NCBI GenBank assembly: GCA_028290085.1 | Contig: JAQGKN010000369.1 | Span: forward strand, 1 to 8,523 | Direction: 5' to 3' | Length of the DNA: 8,523 bases | From: Hyphomicrobiales bacterium | GTDB lineage: Bacteria > Pseudomonadota > Alphaproteobacteria > Rhizobiales > Beijerinckiaceae | Shown here: piece by piece, positions 7,182 to 8,523 of the stretch | Layout: each line of letters opens with the position of its first letter | How positions within the stretch are numbered: the stretch's first letter is position 1 | The notes under the pieces: model-generated | The model's input: the letters and a program-made list of their open reading frames with translations, nothing else | Databases searched by the model: none | What the model was told of the DNA's origin: nothing | Program-made: the position numbers and the translations under genes

Positions 7182-7468
7182 CGTCGATCCTCCGCCTCAC
7201 TGGATGTGTCGGGTGCGGGGACGAAATGTCCGAGCGCGAAGGCCGAACAGGAAAAGGCTGCGAAAAGCACCAGCAGCAGAGACATATCGGCGATGGCGGG
7301 CGACGCAGATGCAGCGCTGAGAAGGAGCGTCGCGGCGGCACCGCCGGTGCCGAGCAGTTGTATGGCCATCATGCGTTCGACGGCGGGCCGCGCGCGCAGG
7401 ACCTTGAACACCCCGACGCCCGTGATGACTAAAATCAAAAGGGCAATCCCCGTGAGATATTCAGACAT
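7178..7468 (-). CDS. mrpF: MrpF/MnhF small membrane subunit
   Basis: This is a 96-residue protein with three predicted membrane helices (about 6-23, 34-53, 60-82) and a hydrophilic, acidic tail. Size and position fit MrpF. The loop and helix start that in Bacillus MrpF reads GPTVPDRVVALD is here 'ARPAVERMMAIQLLG' (26-40). By hand alignment Asp32 of the Bacillus protein becomes Glu31, and the next conserved Asp becomes Gln37. This divergence is noted, but the identification is secure from context. The ATG at 7468 overlaps the end of mrpE by 8 nt and has AGGAG nine bases upstream. It ends in an ATGA overlap with mrpG. Confidence 0.88.
   Translation of the reverse strand: MSEYLTGIALLILVITGVGVFKVLRARPAVERMMAIQLLGTGGAAATLLLSAASASPAIADMSLLLVLFAAFSCSAFALGHFVPAPDTSSEAEDRR
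7189..7193 (-). promoter_or_regulatory. Strong ribosome binding site of mrpG
   Basis: A full GGAGG on the minus strand stands seven bases before the mrpG ATG, inside the 3' end of mrpF. It is stronger than the sites of the neighbouring genes and fixes the mrpG start at 7181. Confidence 0.65.
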
Positions 7469-7973
7469 GACGGCGCTCTCCTGAAAGTGTGCCGAGGAAA
7501 GCCGCCTCGTCGGCGGCTAATTGTTCCGCGACGGGCCGCCCGATTTCCAGACAGTGAATGCGGAGCGTGCCGTCGTTCTCCGCCGCGACTGGCAATGTGC
7601 CCGGCTGGAGGCTCATCACGGCGCACAAGGCTGAGCGCGACATGCCCGGCGGAAGTGTGGTCCGATATGAGGCAATGCCCGGCTGCAAGGCGACCTTCGG
7701 CGCAAAAGCGTGTCGCGCTACACCCACTCCTGCGCGGAGCGATTGTGGCAGAAAGCGCAGAGCGAAACGAGCAACACCGAGAGGGGATAGCAGCGCGCTC
7801 GACGGCCAGAGATGCAGGCTCGTCCATGTTGCTGCTGCCGCTGCGATCAAACCCACTGCAAGACCCGAGGGAGCATGACCGAGAAGGACGACCCAGAGCA
7901 CGAAAAAGACCGTTCCTCTGCCAAGGATCAGGCGTGGTGGAACTTGGGTGGCTGGCAAGATGAGAGCGCTCAT
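7461..7973 (-). CDS. mrpE: MrpE/MnhE subunit, first gene of the antiporter operon
   Basis: This 170-residue protein has two or three N-terminal hydrophobic segments (about 15-60 and 64-80) followed by a cytosolic domain. The MNHE signature is 'VMSLQPGTLPVAAENDGTLR' (119-138) followed by 'IHCLEIG', corresponding to the usual SLTPGT...V.(D/H)xL. Here the central Thr of SLTPGT is Gln123. The length matches MrpE. The start is ATG at 7973 with AGGA seven bases upstream. It is the first gene of a seven-gene overlapping operon, so the operon promoter should lie in 7974-8302; I could not identify it reliably. MrpE is needed for full antiport activity and, in known complexes, packs with F and G. Confidence 0.92.
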   Translation of the reverse strand: MSALILPATQVPPRLILGRGTVFFVLWVVLLGHAPSGLAVGLIAAAAATWTSLHLWPSSALLSPLGVARFALRFLPQSLRAGVGVARHAFAPKVALQPGIASYRTTLPPGMSRSALCAVMSLQPGTLPVAAENDGTLRIHCLEIGRPVAEQLAADEAAFLGTLSGERRHV

Positions 7974-7978
7974 CGCGT

Positions 7979-7984
7979 GGTCCT
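7979..7984 (-). promoter_or_regulatory. Ribosome binding site of mrpE
   Basis: On the minus strand the sequence AGGACC precedes the mrpE ATG with seven bases between AGGA and the start codon. It supports the start at 7973 as the first translated codon of the operon. Confidence 0.55.
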
Positions 7985-8241
7985 GGTCTATTCCGAGATC
8001 GTGGTCGGGAGTGCGTGAATGAACAGGCGGGGTCGGAATGCCGTTTCCAGCCCGCAGATGTAACAGTCAGGACGAAATTTCGAATGGCGCTGCTAAACTT
8101 AGATTTTCGCAATACTTACAAACCAGCCAGATTTGCGCCCTATATCTTCCGGCTTATCCATTTCCACGCTAACATTTGCGTATATCGTGGTCATCAGCAT
8201 CGTGTCTCAGTTCTGTGCCGGGCGTCCCATTCTCCATGCAG

Positions 8242-8258
8242 TTCCCGCCTTGCGGGAA
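8242..8258 (+). other. Perfect hairpin TTCCCGC-CTT-GCGGGAA in the leader of the right-edge gene
   Basis: A 7-bp perfect stem with a 3-nt CTT loop stands 44 bases before the ATG at 8303. No T run follows, so it is not a standard terminator. The bases after it (GGTGCAAAGTCCGGTGCC) are reminiscent of structured leader RNAs, but I could not assign a known class. Confidence 0.5.
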
Positions 8259-8289
8259 AGGTGCAAAGTCCGGTGCCTCCTACGCCTGT

Positions 8290-8322
8290 GGTTCAACTGC
8301 CGATGAAGAGACTCATTGAACC
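8290..8322 (+). repeat. Inverted repeat spanning the start codon of the right-edge gene
   Basis: GGTTCAA at 8290-8296 is an exact inverted match to TTGAACC at 8316-8322, with 19 bases between them that contain the ATG at 8303. In RNA this would place the start codon inside a loop or stem-loop. It may be chance, as the right arm is coding. Confidence 0.35.
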
Positions 8323-8523
8323 CCGCAATGGCGATGCTGAGGATGACGCCAGCAGCACGAAGAAGCGCTCGCTCATCGCCATCGCCGGTAGCCTCATCGG
8401 CGAAATCAACCTCATGAAACTCGTGGTCGCCTGGGTTATACTCATGCTGCTGCCCGGCGTGCTTCTCGGCCTTGCACCGCTGGTCGTCACGGCGTGGTTA
8501 TCGAAGGTGTCGGGCCGTTTCTC
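8303..8523 (+). CDS. Membrane-anchored protein of unknown function, N-terminal part (runs off the right edge)
   Basis: The 73 visible codons begin with a charged cytosolic segment ('MKRLIEPRNGDAEDDASSTK', 1-20), followed by a mildly hydrophobic stretch. A long hydrophobic segment at about 39-65 (from 'KLVVAWVILMLLPG' to 'PLVVTAWL') is clearly a membrane helix or a helical pair. Codon use is typical of the window's real genes. The N-terminus resembles, from memory, that of large alphaproteobacterial membrane proteins that carry a metallophosphoesterase domain further on; that domain would lie outside the window, so I give no function. No good ribosome binding site precedes ATG 8303. GTG 8288 is in frame and could add 'MVQLP', and the frame stays open back to an ATG at 8084. 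The true start is therefore uncertain. Confidence 0.7.
   Translation, partial: MKRLIEPRNGDAEDDASSTKKRSLIAIAGSLIGEINLMKLVVAWVILMLLPGVLLGLAPLVVTAWLSKVSGRF

Larger units (their letters stand above)
7974..8302. other. Divergent intergenic region between mrpE and the right-edge gene
   Basis: About 330 bases separate two genes that point away from each other, so promoters for both should be here. The middle (about 8075-8200) is clearly more AT-rich than the flanks, as expected of a promoter region. I could not find a convincing -35/-10 pair. A 10-bp perfect palindrome CGAAATTTCG sits at 8073-8082 and could be an operator half-site pair, but it is short enough to be chance. The 3' half holds the hairpins listed separately. 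Confidence 0.5.

Noticed and set aside
8242..8305. Possible cobalamin riboswitch: GGGAAAGGTGCAAAGTCCGG and TGCC...GCCTGTGG resemble the conserved core.
   Set aside because: Spacing between GGGAA and GGTG is too short, GGGAA is tied up in a local hairpin, and no B12 box is found before the coding start. I keep it only as a structured leader.

Overview
The window is GC-rich and reads like an alphaproteobacterium, probably of the Hyphomicrobiales (rhizobia, Rhodopseudomonas or Methylocystis type). The evidence is codon use, protein flavour and the kind of intergenic repeat present; no rRNA or other taxonomic marker is in view.

Most of it (about 2446-7973) is one tightly packed minus-strand operon encoding a complete Mrp/Mnh-type multisubunit cation/proton antiporter. 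In order of transcription the genes are mrpE, mrpF, mrpG, a fused MrpA-C-terminal/MrpB protein, mrpC, mrpD, and a second NuoL/M/N-like subunit ('D2'). Every junction is an overlap: 8 nt for E/F, ATGA for F/G and G/A'B, and GTGA for the next three. The order E-F-G-A'-B-C-D is that of the antiporter module of archaeal Mbh hydrogenases, not the ABCDEFG order of classical Mrp operons. There is no full-length MrpA, and D2 probably fills that place. D2 has a Thr where these subunits normally have the essential TM5 glutamate.

Downstream of the operon, a short remnant of the 3' end of a catalase gene (about 2333-2428) begins 17 nt after the D2 stop, marking an old rearrangement. A secreted or periplasmic alpha/beta hydrolase (1444-2220) follows on the same strand with its own ribosome binding site.

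From about 489 to 1443 I find no convincing gene. The part around 927-1117 carries several TTCCCTGT-type units in both orientations that form hairpins, and looks like a dispersed intergenic repeat. At the left edge (1-488, minus) is the start of a ParB-like-domain protein of the kind fused to DNA methyltransferases in phages and genomic islands, so this edge is probably accessory DNA.

At the right edge (8303 to the end, plus strand) is the N-terminus of a membrane-anchored protein divergent from the antiporter operon. Its leader contains a perfect 7-bp hairpin and a second inverted repeat that spans the start codon.
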